This document shows, piece by piece, positions 42,760 through 52,048 of a stretch of DNA of 64,000 nt. Under the pieces are notes generated by a model. The model was not told where the DNA came from. It saw only the letters and a program-made list of their open reading frames with translations, and ran no database searches. How positions within the stretch are numbered: position 1 is the first letter of the stretch; the number at the start of each line of letters is the position of its first letter. The stretch lies in the NCBI RefSeq assembly GCF_013300825.1, contig NZ_JAAIMY010000011.1:36836-100835 (forward strand). The letters run 5' to 3'. The translations under genes and the position numbers were made by a program. Origin of the DNA: Blautia wexlerae (GTDB lineage: Bacteria; Bacillota; Clostridia; Lachnospirales; Lachnospiraceae).

Positions 42760-43025
42760 ACGATCTACCTCCTCATATAATTCAGGAAACGCCCCCACAT
42801 TTCCATATTTATTTAGTTAAATTGTCGCTCTTTATCTTGTTTTCGATGATTTTATTGTATCATTTGTATACTCCAAAATATATAAGCAGATATGTGGAAT
42901 TTTTCCATCCGGATTCCTACAATTTGTATGAACTATCATTGAAACTTACTACTCTATAAACTCTGTTTTCATATATCACATTTCAGTACTGCTCAGTAAA
43001 TGACCACTAAACATTCAAAGATATA
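42760..43025. other. upstream region of the corrinoid cluster
   Basis: AT-rich, with no recognised riboswitch (no cobalamin-box-like sequence seen). Possible -10 elements on the minus strand (TATATT near 42880, TACAAT near 42860) lack clear -35 boxes, which fits a promoter that needs an activator such as the PucR-type protein. Confidence 0.4.
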
Positions 43026-43088
43026 AAAAGAGACTGTAGTTTCAACATTATCCATAAATAATAGATATCATTGAAACGCTACAGTCTC
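43026..43088 (-). terminator. terminator after the large surface-protein gene
   Basis: On the minus strand GAGACTGTAG and CTACAGTCTC pair, with further pairing of GTTTCAAT and GTTGAAAC, followed by TTTTTATA. Confidence 0.8.
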
Positions 43089-43124
43089 ATTCATTATAGT
43101 TACAATTTTTAATTATAATACAAA

Positions 43125-46088
43125 CTATTTCTTCTTAGTTTTGACAGTCTCTGACCATTGGCTAAATACCTTGGTCTCATCTTCTGATGTACGATTCCAT
43201 GCATGTAAGCCAATATAGTAAGTACCTGCTTTTACATTTGTAAAGGTTACAGTTACCTTGTTTCCCTTCACCTTCTTTACATACTTACCGTAATCAGTTG
43301 GACGCTTTTCACCATTTGCTTTCATGTATTTTGTTCCAAGCACAACATCATATCCCTCTGCATCTTCACATGCAGTATAAGTTACTGTTATCTTAGAACC
43401 TTTTGTGACTACTTTCTCAATCTTCGGTATCTCTGGTGTAATAGCTGTTACTTCTAACTTCTGAACCTCAGACCACTGACCAAATACTTTCTTTCCATCA
43501 GCATCTCGAGTCCATGCATGGCATGCTACATACCAGGTACCCTTATCTGTATATCGGAATGATGCTTCTGCTGAAGACTGATTTTTTATAACCTTTTCAT
43601 ATTCCCTTGTCTGAAGCAGATCAGCAGATTTTCCAATAACATAATCATAACCTTGTGCTCCCTTGCACTCTGTCATTTTGACTTTTGCGGTATTTCCGGA
43701 ATCCTGTGTTTCATTTACAACTGCTTTTGCAGGTTTTGTATAGGTTCCTTCACTGGTTCTGACACTGCCATCAACATCATATACATTGCCTTCTGTATCA
43801 GTCGCAATACCCTCTTTGGTTACTTTCCAGCCGGCTCCGGTTTCAACATCTTCAAGGCCAGGTCTGCTGATCACACTGCCTTCTGCTGTGATAACAGCAC
43901 CTTCACTCTGTATATACTGTGGTCTGACGCCATCCTTGCCTGTAGTAACAGCAATATTATCGGTTGAATCATTTAAATCTGCACCCGGAAGCGTAATATT
44001 TCCATTTACATCTACAGTTGTTCCATTTGTATCTGTGACAGTTCCTTCCTTATCAATAGAAGGCTTCTTACCCTGATCATCAGCCTTGAGTACACTACCA
44101 TCCGGAAGAGTGATGCTTCCGTCATTCTTAATAACTGTACCATTCGGAGTTGTAAAGTTTCCGTTCACATCAGATTTTGTTCCGTCTGGATATCCCTCTG
44201 GTACTGGTGCCGGAGTAGGCTGGGATGGAGTGTCTGGTTCTGGATTCGGGCTCGGTGTTACTGTTGGTTCCGGATCCGGGCTCGGTGTTACTGTTGGTTC
44301 TGGATCTGGGCTCGGTGTTACTGTTGGTTCTGGATCCGGACTTGGTGTTACTATTGGTTCTGAAGACTTCTGTAATGCTTCTATAGCTTCATTCAAATCT
44401 ACAATCGCCTTTGCCATCTGATTTTCTGAAATATCCGTTTGTGCTAAAAGTTCTTGGGCATTTTTTAACTGTGCTTCTAACTGCGCCCAGCTTTCTCCCG
44501 TATAATCAGACTTGTTAAGCTTTGCACATTTCTCACATAATTTTTCTAATTCTTCTTTGCTTACCTTTGTAACTGTAAAACTTTTCGCATTTTTAGCCCA
44601 TACAAGCAATGGTCCTGGTGAAAATTTTCCTACATTATATGTAAGCTTCATCACGCCACCCATATGATGATATACATTATTTCCCCATTTGAAAGCTTCA
44701 AATTCATTTTCGTTCACATTTACTGTATCATTATAATTAATCTGCACTACATAAGTTCCTACAGTTTTAATTGTAGCGCCAACACACATAGAATCATTAT
44801 ATGGTTTTCCCTTATCGAATTCCACTGTAATGCTATTACTATCTTCTCCTACCGGATTTTCATTCTCTTTATAGTAATCATGATAGCTTACCAGTTGCAG
44901 TTTATTCTCTACATTAACTTTTTTTGGCAGAGAGCCAAAACTACATGTTAATGAGTATTCCCCGTCTGGTAAGTCCCATATTTTTCCTGTAGCATTTTCT
45001 ATTTCGTAATTTATTCCACCAAGCTGTGAAATGTCACGTCCAGTATAGTATACAGTTTTTCCGTCAATTTCAGCTTTTACCTCCACAGACAGTCGATCTA
45101 AATTATATGTATATTTTCCATACTCATCGCCAAGATCCTTAAATATTTGTGGAGTCAATAACCGTACACTCTTAATATCCAGATTCTTCTCTTTAATATT
45201 AACTGCATCAGCTGAACCGCTATATTCAACATATGCTTTACTTCCTGCTTCCAGTTCAACTAAAAAGGGATCTGCACTGGTTACACTTTCCATACGTTCC
45301 GCTTTCTTTCTATCTACTGAAACCAATGCTCTGTCAATGTCATGTTGTTGGCTGTTAAATTTAATCTGAAAAGTCTTTTTCGTATCAGATGTATTTTCGA
45401 AATAAAATCTCTTAATATTTAATCCATCCGCAACTGATTTTACAGGAATAAATGCATCATCGGACTGAACAGATACCTTATAATCCTCAGGCATATTTTT
45501 TACATCCTGAACAGAATAATTATAATCTGTATCATATTTTCCTGCACCAATCTTTAAGCTCAGAGGATGAGAACCTTCCGGATAATTTCTATAGCCATCG
45601 TATGGATCATCAATAGAAACTGTTCCATATCCTTCTACTTCGCCCAAACCTGTTACTGTTTTACTTTCACCATTTGACAGGTTAATATTAAACGTGGTAT
45701 TTTTTACTGCATTTTTCAAATCCAGTTCACCGGTATCTCCAAATGACTGATCCAGAAACTGTTTGTAAAAAACGCTCGGAATACTTTCCGGATTGCTTAC
45801 AGTTACACCGGTAATTGTAGTTTCTTCGTCTCCATCTGCCAACGCACTTACAGACTCCCCTGAAGAGAATGTCACTGTATCTTCATTTTCTGTAACATTT
45901 TCTCCTGCTTCATTTACCAGACTGCTAATTTCTTCGGAAGAATCCGAAAACTCCGCTGTCTCGCCTGCATCAATACGTTCCACAGAAATCATACCATCCT
46001 CTGCAGCCCATACAACGCTTCCAGAATTAATTGCCATCGCTGCAGTCAGCATCCATGCCAGTGCTGCTGATGTCTTTCTCTTTGCCAT
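43125..46088 (-). CDS. large secreted repeat protein (probable surface protein)
   Basis: A 987-residue protein with a signal peptide (MAKRKTSAALAWMLTAAMAI...VWAA, cleavage near 29). Residues 30-530 are beta-rich and unassigned. A FIVAR-like helical hairpin (about 532-590, SWAQLEAQLKNAQELLAQ) leads to four PSPDPEPTVT repeats (598-640), then glycine-rich repeats of the PNGTVIKNDGSITLPDGSV type (650-800), and two fibronectin-III-like units near the C-terminus (each with YDYVIG/YDVVLG, YGKYVKK or REYEKVIK, and WYVACHAWTR/YYIGLHAWNR). There is no LPXTG anchor. The probable promoter carries an 11-base G/C run (46167-46177). Confidence 0.85.
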   Translation of the reverse strand: MAKRKTSAALAWMLTAAMAINSGSVVWAAEDGMISVERIDAGETAEFSDSSEEISSLVNEAGENVTENEDTVTFSSGESVSALADGDEETTITGVTVSNPESIPSVFYKQFLDQSFGDTGELDLKNAVKNTTFNINLSNGESKTVTGLGEVEGYGTVSIDDPYDGYRNYPEGSHPLSLKIGAGKYDTDYNYSVQDVKNMPEDYKVSVQSDDAFIPVKSVADGLNIKRFYFENTSDTKKTFQIKFNSQQHDIDRALVSVDRKKAERMESVTSADPFLVELEAGSKAYVEYSGSADAVNIKEKNLDIKSVRLLTPQIFKDLGDEYGKYTYNLDRLSVEVKAEIDGKTVYYTGRDISQLGGINYEIENATGKIWDLPDGEYSLTCSFGSLPKKVNVENKLQLVSYHDYYKENENPVGEDSNSITVEFDKGKPYNDSMCVGATIKTVGTYVVQINYNDTVNVNENEFEAFKWGNNVYHHMGGVMKLTYNVGKFSPGPLLVWAKNAKSFTVTKVSKEELEKLCEKCAKLNKSDYTGESWAQLEAQLKNAQELLAQTDISENQMAKAIVDLNEAIEALQKSSEPIVTPSPDPEPTVTPSPDPEPTVTPSPDPEPTVTPSPNPEPDTPSQPTPAPVPEGYPDGTKSDVNGNFTTPNGTVIKNDGSITLPDGSVLKADDQGKKPSIDKEGTVTDTNGTTVDVNGNITLPGADLNDSTDNIAVTTGKDGVRPQYIQSEGAVITAEGSVISRPGLEDVETGAGWKVTKEGIATDTEGNVYDVDGSVRTSEGTYTKPAKAVVNETQDSGNTAKVKMTECKGAQGYDYVIGKSADLLQTREYEKVIKNQSSAEASFRYTDKGTWYVACHAWTRDADGKKVFGQWSEVQKLEVTAITPEIPKIEKVVTKGSKITVTYTACEDAEGYDVVLGTKYMKANGEKRPTDYGKYVKKVKGNKVTVTFTNVKAGTYYIGLHAWNRTSEDETKVFSQWSETVKTKKK
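44216..44360 (-). repeat. tandem 30-bp coding repeat
   Basis: About four near-identical copies of a unit encoding PSPDPEPTVT (GGTTCTGGATC(T/C)GGGCTCGGTG on the plus strand). The copies are in frame, so length changes would lengthen or shorten the linker in the surface protein. Confidence 0.85.
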
Positions 46089-46159
46089 ATTTTCCTCCTT
46101 TTGACCACCCGATAAAACTCTACCAGGAATACTTGGTCAACTATTTTAATTCAATTTTC

Positions 46160-46191
46160 ATAATATCCCCCCCCCCCGGGTAGTCTGTCAA
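46160..46191 (-). promoter_or_regulatory. candidate phase-variable promoter with 11-base G tract
   Basis: The minus strand has consensus TTGACA (46186-46191) and TATTAT (46160-46165), separated by 20 bases: GACTA, CCC, eleven G, A. Three fewer G would give the ideal 17. A second possible promoter, TTGACC-17-TTTTAT, lies closer to the gene (about 46105-46133) inside the arms TTGACCA...TGGTCAA. Confidence 0.6.
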
Positions 46192-46214
46192 TATATTTTT
46201 GTCTGTGCTTCTAC

Positions 46215-46243
46215 TTGTCATGCCTTATAAAACACGGTATAAT
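46215..46243 (+). promoter_or_regulatory. promoter of the PsiE-like gene
   Basis: TTGTCA (46215-46220), 17 bases, TATAAT (46238-46243). It diverges from the surface-protein promoter with about 25 bases between the -35 boxes. Confidence 0.75.
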
Positions 46244-46349
46244 TTTGTCAATCTTTCAAGAATATGCACAAACCAGGCGGATATTGTCAATCCGCTTTCG
46301 CTATTTGCTTGATTCGGTTAAATTAATTATAGAAAGGACTCCATTAAGT

Positions 46350-46793
46350 ATGAATCCTAAAAGACAGGTAAACCACAACATTCGTAAACATTTTAACAGT
46401 ATTATCTACAACATTTCCCGCTACACAGAAATCGTGTTATCCATCATTATCCTTGTAGTGATCGCATTGGCCGGAATCCGTCTGATCATGGAAGTCGCAG
46501 GCACCGCTGTTCCTGATATGGATACAGAATTCTTCACCAGCTTCCTGTCCCAGGCATTGTCCCTGGTAGTCGGTGTAGAGTTTGTAAAAATGCTCTGCCA
46601 GCATTCCGCACAGACTGTTGTCGAAGTCCTGATGTTCGCCACTGCACGTCAGATGGTCGTTGAACATCTTGGTCCAAATGAGACACTTCTCGGCGTGATC
46701 AGTATTGCGATTCTTTTCGGCATCCGCAAATATCTCATGACCGACAACGATGACATGAACTCGCATAAAAATAAAGACGCAGAAACGCATTAA
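46350..46793 (+). CDS. PsiE-like membrane protein
   Basis: A 147-residue protein with four membrane helices (about residues 27-48, 72-92, 103-120 and 128-142 by hydrophobicity) and charged ends, matching the PsiE/phosphate-starvation-inducible E family (IVLSIIILVVIALAGIRLI, VVGVEFVKMLCQHSAQTVVEVLMFATARQMVVEH). Function is unknown in the family despite the name. Start: ATG at 46350 after GAAAGGA; the longer frame is not supported. Confidence 0.8.
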   Translation: MNPKRQVNHNIRKHFNSIIYNISRYTEIVLSIIILVVIALAGIRLIMEVAGTAVPDMDTEFFTSFLSQALSLVVGVEFVKMLCQHSAQTVVEVLMFATARQMVVEHLGPNETLLGVISIAILFGIRKYLMTDNDDMNSHKNKDAETH

Positions 46794-46913
46794 AGTTTAC
46801 TGTATATTTAGCCATGTACTCCATAAGACATTACCAGTAAACATTATAGAACACGAAGTGAACAGAAACACACTTCGTTGGATGACTGCATGCGGATTGA
46901 CGTAAACAGCAAC

Positions 46914-46982
46914 AAAAAGACTGCATACCCGGTACTATCTGTAATTTTTATAAATAGCACCAAACTATGCAGTCTTTTTTAT
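46914..46982. terminator. terminator between PsiE-like and dehydrogenase genes
   Basis: AAAAAGACTGCATA and TATGCAGTCTTTTT pair across a 40-base partly structured loop; T runs on both strands suit the convergent genes. The rest of 46794-47081 shows short cacttcgt-type inverted repeats only. Confidence 0.7.
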
Positions 46983-47081
46983 TTCCACATACTGATAAAC
47001 AGTTGTCTCAAAAAAAGGTATATTTAAAATATTTTATAGTTAATATTATCAGTAAGATGGTTTCTGTTTAATAATTTATGT

Positions 47082-48212
47082 TTAATAATTTCCGCTGAAA
47101 AACTTACTGTCTTTTGGCAGCTCATAATCTTTAAAATAAGCTCCAAAATCTATCTTCAGATAATTACAGAGATTAGCCAGTTCAACCATAGTATTGTCAT
47201 TTACTGGAATGCCATTTTCCCTGCGTTCTTTTTCTGCCATAATTTCTTTCTCACCATGAGTATAAATCTGCTCTGCACCTTCGGCCTTCGGACTCTGGCG
47301 AAGAGTTTCCAGATATTCTGAGAAATGCGCCTTGATATCATCTGCATTTCCGAAGATTGCAGGATCGATTGCTGCAAATCCATGGCAGATACCTGTTTTG
47401 TCTTTAAATGTACAGCATTTATCAGAAGTAACACCCATAGAAAGAATAGAACTGAAAATCTCACAGAGCATTCCATATCCATAACCTTTATGGCTTCCGT
47501 TTACCTCTTTGTTGCCGCCAAGTGGCATAATTCCGCCGCCTTTCTTGCCGACAATGTTTGCAAGTACAGCCGGTGCATCCGTACTTTCATGTCCGTCTGC
47601 TCCGAGAGCCCAGCCCTCAGGAAGCTGTTTGCCTGATTTATTATACATTTCCAGTTTTCCCCTGGTTACAACTGTTGTAGAGCAGTCAAAAAGGAAAGGA
47701 TAAGGTTCTGCAGGCATTGCTACTGCAATCGGGTTGGAGCCTAACATTGCCTTACGTCCAAAGGTAGGTACCATAATCGCTTCTGAGTTAGTGCATGCCA
47801 TTCCAAGCAGTCCTTGTTTAGAAGCCATTTCCGCATAATATCCAGCAATACCAAAATGATTGGAATTTCTTACTGAAACAAAACCAACACCTGTTGTTTT
47901 CGCTTTCTCAATTGCTTTCTCCATTGCAAAATGACTGATCAGCTGTCCCATTCCATCATGTCCGTCGATCACTGCTGATACAGGCGTCTCAAATACAACC
48001 TCCGGTTCCGCATCCGGATGAATTGTACCTTTCTCAATTCCTTTATCATATCTTACCATTCTCTGCATTCCGTGACTCTCAATCCCGTACAGGTCTGCGG
48101 TAAGCAAAACATCTTTAATAATATTGGTCTGTTCCTCATTGAAACCAAACTTCCGAAATACGTCGTGGCAAAAAGTATTTAATGTGTCATAACTCCATTT
48201 CACGTAACCCAT
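47082..48212 (-). CDS. malate/L-lactate dehydrogenase family (Ldh2) oxidoreductase
   Basis: A 376-residue NAD(P)-dependent oxidoreductase of the Ldh2/MDH2 family (type unrelated to classical LDH). Signature segments are ADLYGIESHGMQRM near residue 40, VRNSNHFGIAGYYA near 114, NSEAIMVPTFGRKAMLGSNPIAVAMP near 143 and GSHKGYGYGMLCEIFSSIL near 222. Family substrates include malate, lactate, ureidoglycolate and 2,3-diketogulonate; which one applies here is not clear. Single gene with its own promoter and a GntR-like operator at 48253-48265. Confidence 0.9.
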   Translation of the reverse strand: MGYVKWSYDTLNTFCHDVFRKFGFNEEQTNIIKDVLLTADLYGIESHGMQRMVRYDKGIEKGTIHPDAEPEVVFETPVSAVIDGHDGMGQLISHFAMEKAIEKAKTTGVGFVSVRNSNHFGIAGYYAEMASKQGLLGMACTNSEAIMVPTFGRKAMLGSNPIAVAMPAEPYPFLFDCSTTVVTRGKLEMYNKSGKQLPEGWALGADGHESTDAPAVLANIVGKKGGGIMPLGGNKEVNGSHKGYGYGMLCEIFSSILSMGVTSDKCCTFKDKTGICHGFAAIDPAIFGNADDIKAHFSEYLETLRQSPKAEGAEQIYTHGEKEIMAEKERRENGIPVNDNTMVELANLCNYLKIDFGAYFKDYELPKDSKFFSGNY

Positions 48213-48252
48213 AACTGTAAAAGCCCTCCTTGAAGTATTACTCGTTTTCTTT

Positions 48253-48306
48253 TTGGTATTACCAATTTTCTAAGTTGATTATACCACTTGCTTTTTCAAA
48301 GTGCAA
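48253..48306 (-). promoter_or_regulatory. promoter and GntR-like operator of the dehydrogenase gene
   Basis: The minus strand has TTGCAC (48301-48306), 17 bases, TATAAT (48278-48283). Just downstream is TTGGTAATACCAA (48253-48265), a perfect 6-1-6 palindrome fitting the GntR/FadR pattern TNGTNNNACNA. A regulator bound there would block transcription start; its gene is not in the window. Confidence 0.6.
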
Positions 48307-48498
48307 TACGCTATTTTATTTTTTTCAGAGCTTACTGTTTTGGAAAATATCTTTTTATAATCAGATATTTTTGTCTCTTGCTTTTATAAAAGCTCAGGAA
48401 TATACTATGAGCAGATAATAAACCGACCGTTAAACAGTCTGTACCTTTCAGGTATTCTCATTATCTCCTCATATTTTTCAGAAAAGGACTATTACATT

Positions 48499-49347
48499 AT
48501 GATTCAAGACATCGCACCACATATTTACCATAACGAATACAAACCCTCTGCCCCGGATAAAGACAGCTTCATCCTCACCTATGAAAATGGCAGAATTCTT
48601 CTTCCCCGGCAGGATCGTGAAGAGGCGATCACATTTCCACGTTTCCAGGAATTAGATGGAAGGCTCGATAATCTTTATGTGAACTATATCTACCTCTTCT
48701 CCATTGATGACCAGCGCTTTTATCTGATCCCACATCTGGATACTGTACTTCTTCCTGACTATGAATTTCAAGATGTACGTGTCCTGCGTACTGCACATCC
48801 GCAACATCTGGCATTTGCAGGAATTACAGGACATCAATTGTTCCAGTGGTACAGCAATCGTCAGCATTGTGGCTGTTGCGGAAAACCAATGATTCACAGC
48901 CAAAAGGAACGTATGATGGAATGCCCTTCCTGTGGCAATCACGAATATCCGGTTCTGTGCCCTGCTGTTATTGTGGGGATTACAAATGGAGATAAGATCA
49001 TCCTCTCCAAATATGAGGGACGCAGCTTCAAACGCTATGCTTTGATTGCAGGTTTCGCAGAAATCGGGGAAACCATCGAAGAAACCGTACACCGTGAAGT
49101 AATGGAAGAAGTAGGTCTGAAAGTCAAAAATCTCCGCTACTACAAGAGCCAGCCATGGTCCTTCAGCAGCTCTCTGCTGTTTGGATTCTTCTGTGATGTA
49201 GACGGTGATGATACCCTGACTGTTGACCATGAAGAACTCTCCATGGCACAGTGGGTAGAACGTGACAAAATCCCGGATCAGGGCAATAATATCAGCCTGA
49301 CCAAAGAAATGATGATACTCTTCCGTGATGGGAAAGAACCCAGATAA
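48499..49347 (+). CDS. nudC: NADH pyrophosphatase (NAD-capped RNA hydrolase)
   Basis: A 282-residue Nudix protein. The NUDIX-like N-terminal domain is followed by a zinc ribbon (CGCCGKPM ... CPSCGNHEYPVLCPAVIV, about residues 124-157) and the Nudix box GFAEIGETIEETVHREVMEEVGL (about 189-211), then the NudC SQPWSFSSSLLFGF motif (about 220). It cleaves NADH to NMNH and AMP and removes NAD caps from RNA. Start ATG 48499 after AAAAGGA. Confidence 0.95.
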   Translation: MIQDIAPHIYHNEYKPSAPDKDSFILTYENGRILLPRQDREEAITFPRFQELDGRLDNLYVNYIYLFSIDDQRFYLIPHLDTVLLPDYEFQDVRVLRTAHPQHLAFAGITGHQLFQWYSNRQHCGCCGKPMIHSQKERMMECPSCGNHEYPVLCPAVIVGITNGDKIILSKYEGRSFKRYALIAGFAEIGETIEETVHREVMEEVGLKVKNLRYYKSQPWSFSSSLLFGFFCDVDGDDTLTVDHEELSMAQWVERDKIPDQGNNISLTKEMMILFRDGKEPR

Positions 49348-49398
49348 ACAATATTCTATATCAGAAAAAGCTCATAGAATATTTTTCCCTATTATGCC

Positions 49399-49443
49399 AA
49401 AAGGATACATGCACTGTGATTTTATTGTGCATGTATCCTTTTC
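49399..49443. terminator. bidirectional terminator between nudC and dnaJ-like genes
   Basis: AAAGGATACATGCAC and GTGCATGTATCCTTTT form a 15-bp stem; A and T tracts on both flanks serve both convergent genes. Confidence 0.85.
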
Positions 49444-49496
49444 GTTTCTCTGTAAAATTGCTTCACTATATTCTCAAAAATATTTCTGATTACTCT

Positions 49497-50651
49497 TCAC
49501 GCCGCACTCCCGCTGCCAAATCCACGGCTTCTGCGGCTTCCATTACATTCCTGTTCGAATTCTTTCAGTTTCCGTCTTGCATCCGGTGTCAGGTTTGTCG
49601 GAACTTCAATCTGTACAGTTGCATATTCATCACCGTGTACAGACGGATTGTTCATGGCAACGATACCCTTACCTCTCAGACGTATCTTCGTTCCGGACTG
49701 AGTACCCGGTTTGATGTTACAGAGAACATCACCGTAAATGGTGTGAACCTTTGCCTCACCACCAAATACTGCTGTTGTAAATGGGATATTTACAGTTGTA
49801 TAAACATCTCTGCCTTCCCGTTTATATCCCGGTTTATCCTGAACATTTACTTTCAGAAGCAGATCACCGGCTTCACCTCCGCCCACTCCCGGATATCCTT
49901 TTCCTTTAAGTCTGATAGACTTACCGGATTCAATACCTGCCGGAATATTGACTTCATAATTCTGGACACCACCGTTGCTGCTCTGCAGGCGAATAACCTT
50001 CTTACCGCCAAAAGCAGCTTCATCAAAGCTGACAGTAACCTCTGCATGAAGATCCTCACCTTTACTGCTGTAAGAACCACCAAAGCCCTGACTGCGGAAA
50101 TCACTTCCGCCTGTACCAAAGCCACTGCCGAAACCATCAGTTCCATTACTTCCGAATCCGCCAAAACCGCTTCCGTGAAAACCACTGCCACCGAAGCCGC
50201 TGCTTCCAAAACCACCTGATGATTTACTCTTCTTAAATCCACCACCAAAGATGTTCTTCAGGATATCATCCATATCTTCGCCATTTTCAAAATGATATTC
50301 ATGATAACCATTGCCATCACTGTACGAGCCATGGAAACCGCCACCAAAAGGATTGCCCTGTGCTCCGCCAAAGCCACTGCCAAAAGGACTTCCCTGTGCG
50401 TTTCCATAATTACCGGCGCCTTCTTCAAAAGCAGCGTGGCCGAACTGGTCATATAGTTTACGCTTCTTCTCATCACTCAAAACATCATAGGCTTCATTTA
50501 CTTCCTTAAAATGCTCTGCTGCCGAAGCATTTCCCTCATTGCTGTCCGGATGATATTTCTTGGCCAGTTTTCTGTATGCTTTCTTAATCGTTGCTGCATC
50601 CGCATTTTTGTTCACGCCCAGAACTTCATAGTAGTCTCTTTTCAATATCAT
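49497..50651 (-). CDS. DnaJ-like co-chaperone without zinc finger (CbpA type)
   Basis: A 384-residue J-domain protein: [35 protein letters not shown] with the HPD motif (residues 4-70), a very long Gly/Phe/Ser-rich linker (about 75-205, many [15 protein letters not shown] units) and a DnaJ C-terminal substrate domain (from about 208, [21 protein letters not shown]). The CXXCXGXG zinc finger is absent, as in CbpA. It stimulates DnaK. The start may be ATG (50651) or the TTG three codons later, which has better spacing to the AAGG. It is the third gene of the CIRCE-controlled operon. Confidence 0.9.
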   Translation of the reverse strand: MILKRDYYEVLGVNKNADAATIKKAYRKLAKKYHPDSNEGNASAAEHFKEVNEAYDVLSDEKKRKLYDQFGHAAFEEGAGNYGNAQGSPFGSGFGGAQGNPFGGGFHGSYSDGNGYHEYHFENGEDMDDILKNIFGGGFKKSKSSGGFGSSGFGGSGFHGSGFGGFGSNGTDGFGSGFGTGGSDFRSQGFGGSYSSKGEDLHAEVTVSFDEAAFGGKKVIRLQSSNGGVQNYEVNIPAGIESGKSIRLKGKGYPGVGGGEAGDLLLKVNVQDKPGYKREGRDVYTTVNIPFTTAVFGGEAKVHTIYGDVLCNIKPGTQSGTKIRLRGKGIVAMNNPSVHGDEYATVQIEVPTNLTPDARRKLKEFEQECNGSRRSRGFGSGSAA

Positions 50652-50773
50652 CACCTTCCCTCATAAACACATTCTAACGCAATCATTCCTGATTTCATAT
50701 TTCTGCAATCCTCATTATGCAAACAACGGGAAGCCAAAAGATTTGACCCCCCGTTGCTGTAACTTAGCATTTA

Positions 50774-51241
50774 TTATCCTTCAATGGAGATGCTGTGCTT
50801 CTGTTCCACTGCTGGCTTTGCTTCTTTCTTCGGAACAAATAATGTCAGGATACCATGTTTGAATTCTGCTTTGATGTCGTCCTGATGTACTTCTTTACCT
50901 ACATAAAAGCTACGACTGCAGGCACCTGCATAACGTTCTCTGCGGATATAACGTCCTGTCTCTTTTTCTTTCTCGTCTTTATCCAGGCCTTTCTCTGCAC
51001 TAATGGTCAGATAACCATTTTCAAGTGCTGCATGAACTTCATCTTTCTTAAATCCTGGAAGATCTACAACCAGTTCGTATCCGTTATTCATTTCCTTGAT
51101 ATCAGTTTTCATTACATGATTTGCTTTATGTCCATAAAGTTTCTTCTCTGCATCTTTCATTGCTCTGTCATCATAATAAAATGGGAAATCTCCAAAAAAG
51201 TCATCAAATAAATTTTCTCCAAAAATACTAGGCATTAACAT
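50774..51241 (-). CDS. small heat-shock protein (Hsp20), copy 2
   Basis: A 155-residue alpha-crystallin-domain protein: N-terminal MLMPSIFGENLFDDFFGDFPFYYDD, then YELVVDLPGFKKDEVHAALENGYLTISAEK and RRERYAGACSRSFYVGKEV and a C-terminal FKHGILTLFVPK. It holds unfolding proteins for the DnaK system. It is about 85-90% identical to the gene at 51428, with the first 31 residues the same except for nothing visible; divergence is in the middle. It is a tandem duplication on the minus strand. Confidence 0.95.
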   Translation of the reverse strand: MLMPSIFGENLFDDFFGDFPFYYDDRAMKDAEKKLYGHKANHVMKTDIKEMNNGYELVVDLPGFKKDEVHAALENGYLTISAEKGLDKDEKEKETGRYIRRERYAGACSRSFYVGKEVHQDDIKAEFKHGILTLFVPKKEAKPAVEQKHSISIEG

Positions 51242-51427
51242 AAGTCATATCTCCTTTTCTAATATATTTTATATATGTCAAATCTGTTCGCCAGATTTAC
51301 TTTCCAAATCTATCTTTACAGGTTTTTTCAACCTTTTATCTTCAATCTTTTAGTGTAAGCTTTTATTTTTTATATCTGTTTTTAATCTCTGGCTGACCCT
51401 TAACGGGTCAGTCAGAATATTTATTCA

Positions 51428-51895
51428 TCAGCCTTCAATGGCAATTGTTTTCTTCTGTTCTACTGCTGGTTTTGCTTCTTTCTTTGGTACAAATAATGTG
51501 AGGATACCATGTTTGAATTCTGCTTTAATGTCTTCTTTCTCAACTTCTTTACCTACATAGAAGCTACGGCTGCAGGCACCTGCATAACGTTCCTTACGGA
51601 TATAATGTCCTGTCTCTTTTTCCTGCTCATCTTTATCCAGGCCTTTCTCTGCACTGATAGTCAGATAACCATTCTCCAGATCAGCCTTTACTTCATCTTT
51701 GGTAAATCCCGGAAGATCTACGACCAGTTCATAGCCTTTATCAGTTTCCTTGATATCGGTTTTCATTATATGGCTGGCTCTGCGTCCGTAAAGTTTCTTC
51801 TCTGTATCTTTCATTGCTCTGTCATCATAATAAAATGGAAAATCTCCAAAAAAGTCATCAAATAAATTTTCTCCAAAAATACTAGGCATCAACAT
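51428..51895 (-). CDS. small heat-shock protein (Hsp20), copy 1
   Basis: A 155-residue Hsp20 nearly the same as copy 2; it differs at scattered sites (such as KRRASHIMKTDIKETDKGYE for KANHVMKTDIKEMNNGYE, TKDEVKADLENG for KKDEVHAALENG). The first gene after the CIRCE promoter. Both copies start with the same leader TATGACTTATGTTAATGCCT-like sequence, so the duplicated unit includes the ribosome-binding site. A stem-loop (ctgacccttaacgggtcag) lies between them at 51393-51413. Confidence 0.95.
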   Translation of the reverse strand: MLMPSIFGENLFDDFFGDFPFYYDDRAMKDTEKKLYGRRASHIMKTDIKETDKGYELVVDLPGFTKDEVKADLENGYLTISAEKGLDKDEQEKETGHYIRKERYAGACSRSFYVGKEVEKEDIKAEFKHGILTLFVPKKEAKPAVEQKKTIAIEG

Positions 51896-52048
51896 AAGTC
51901 ATCTCTCCTTTTCTATACCGTCCATCTATATATGATGGACTCTCAGTTATGCATCTTTACCTTGTTTCTTTGGAACTTAGGTTATTCGGAATCTCATGGA
52001 ACTTATTTCTTTGTTCTCTTTTTGTTCCCCTTCCTTTGTTCTAGCTGT

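Noticed and set aside
42760..43025. Cobalamin riboswitch ahead of the corrinoid genes
   Set aside because: No B12-box-like sequence or large multi-stem leader is visible.
44216..44360. Tandem repeat considered as a CRISPR array
   Set aside because: The copies are directly abutting and in frame with no spacers; they encode PSPDPEPTVT.
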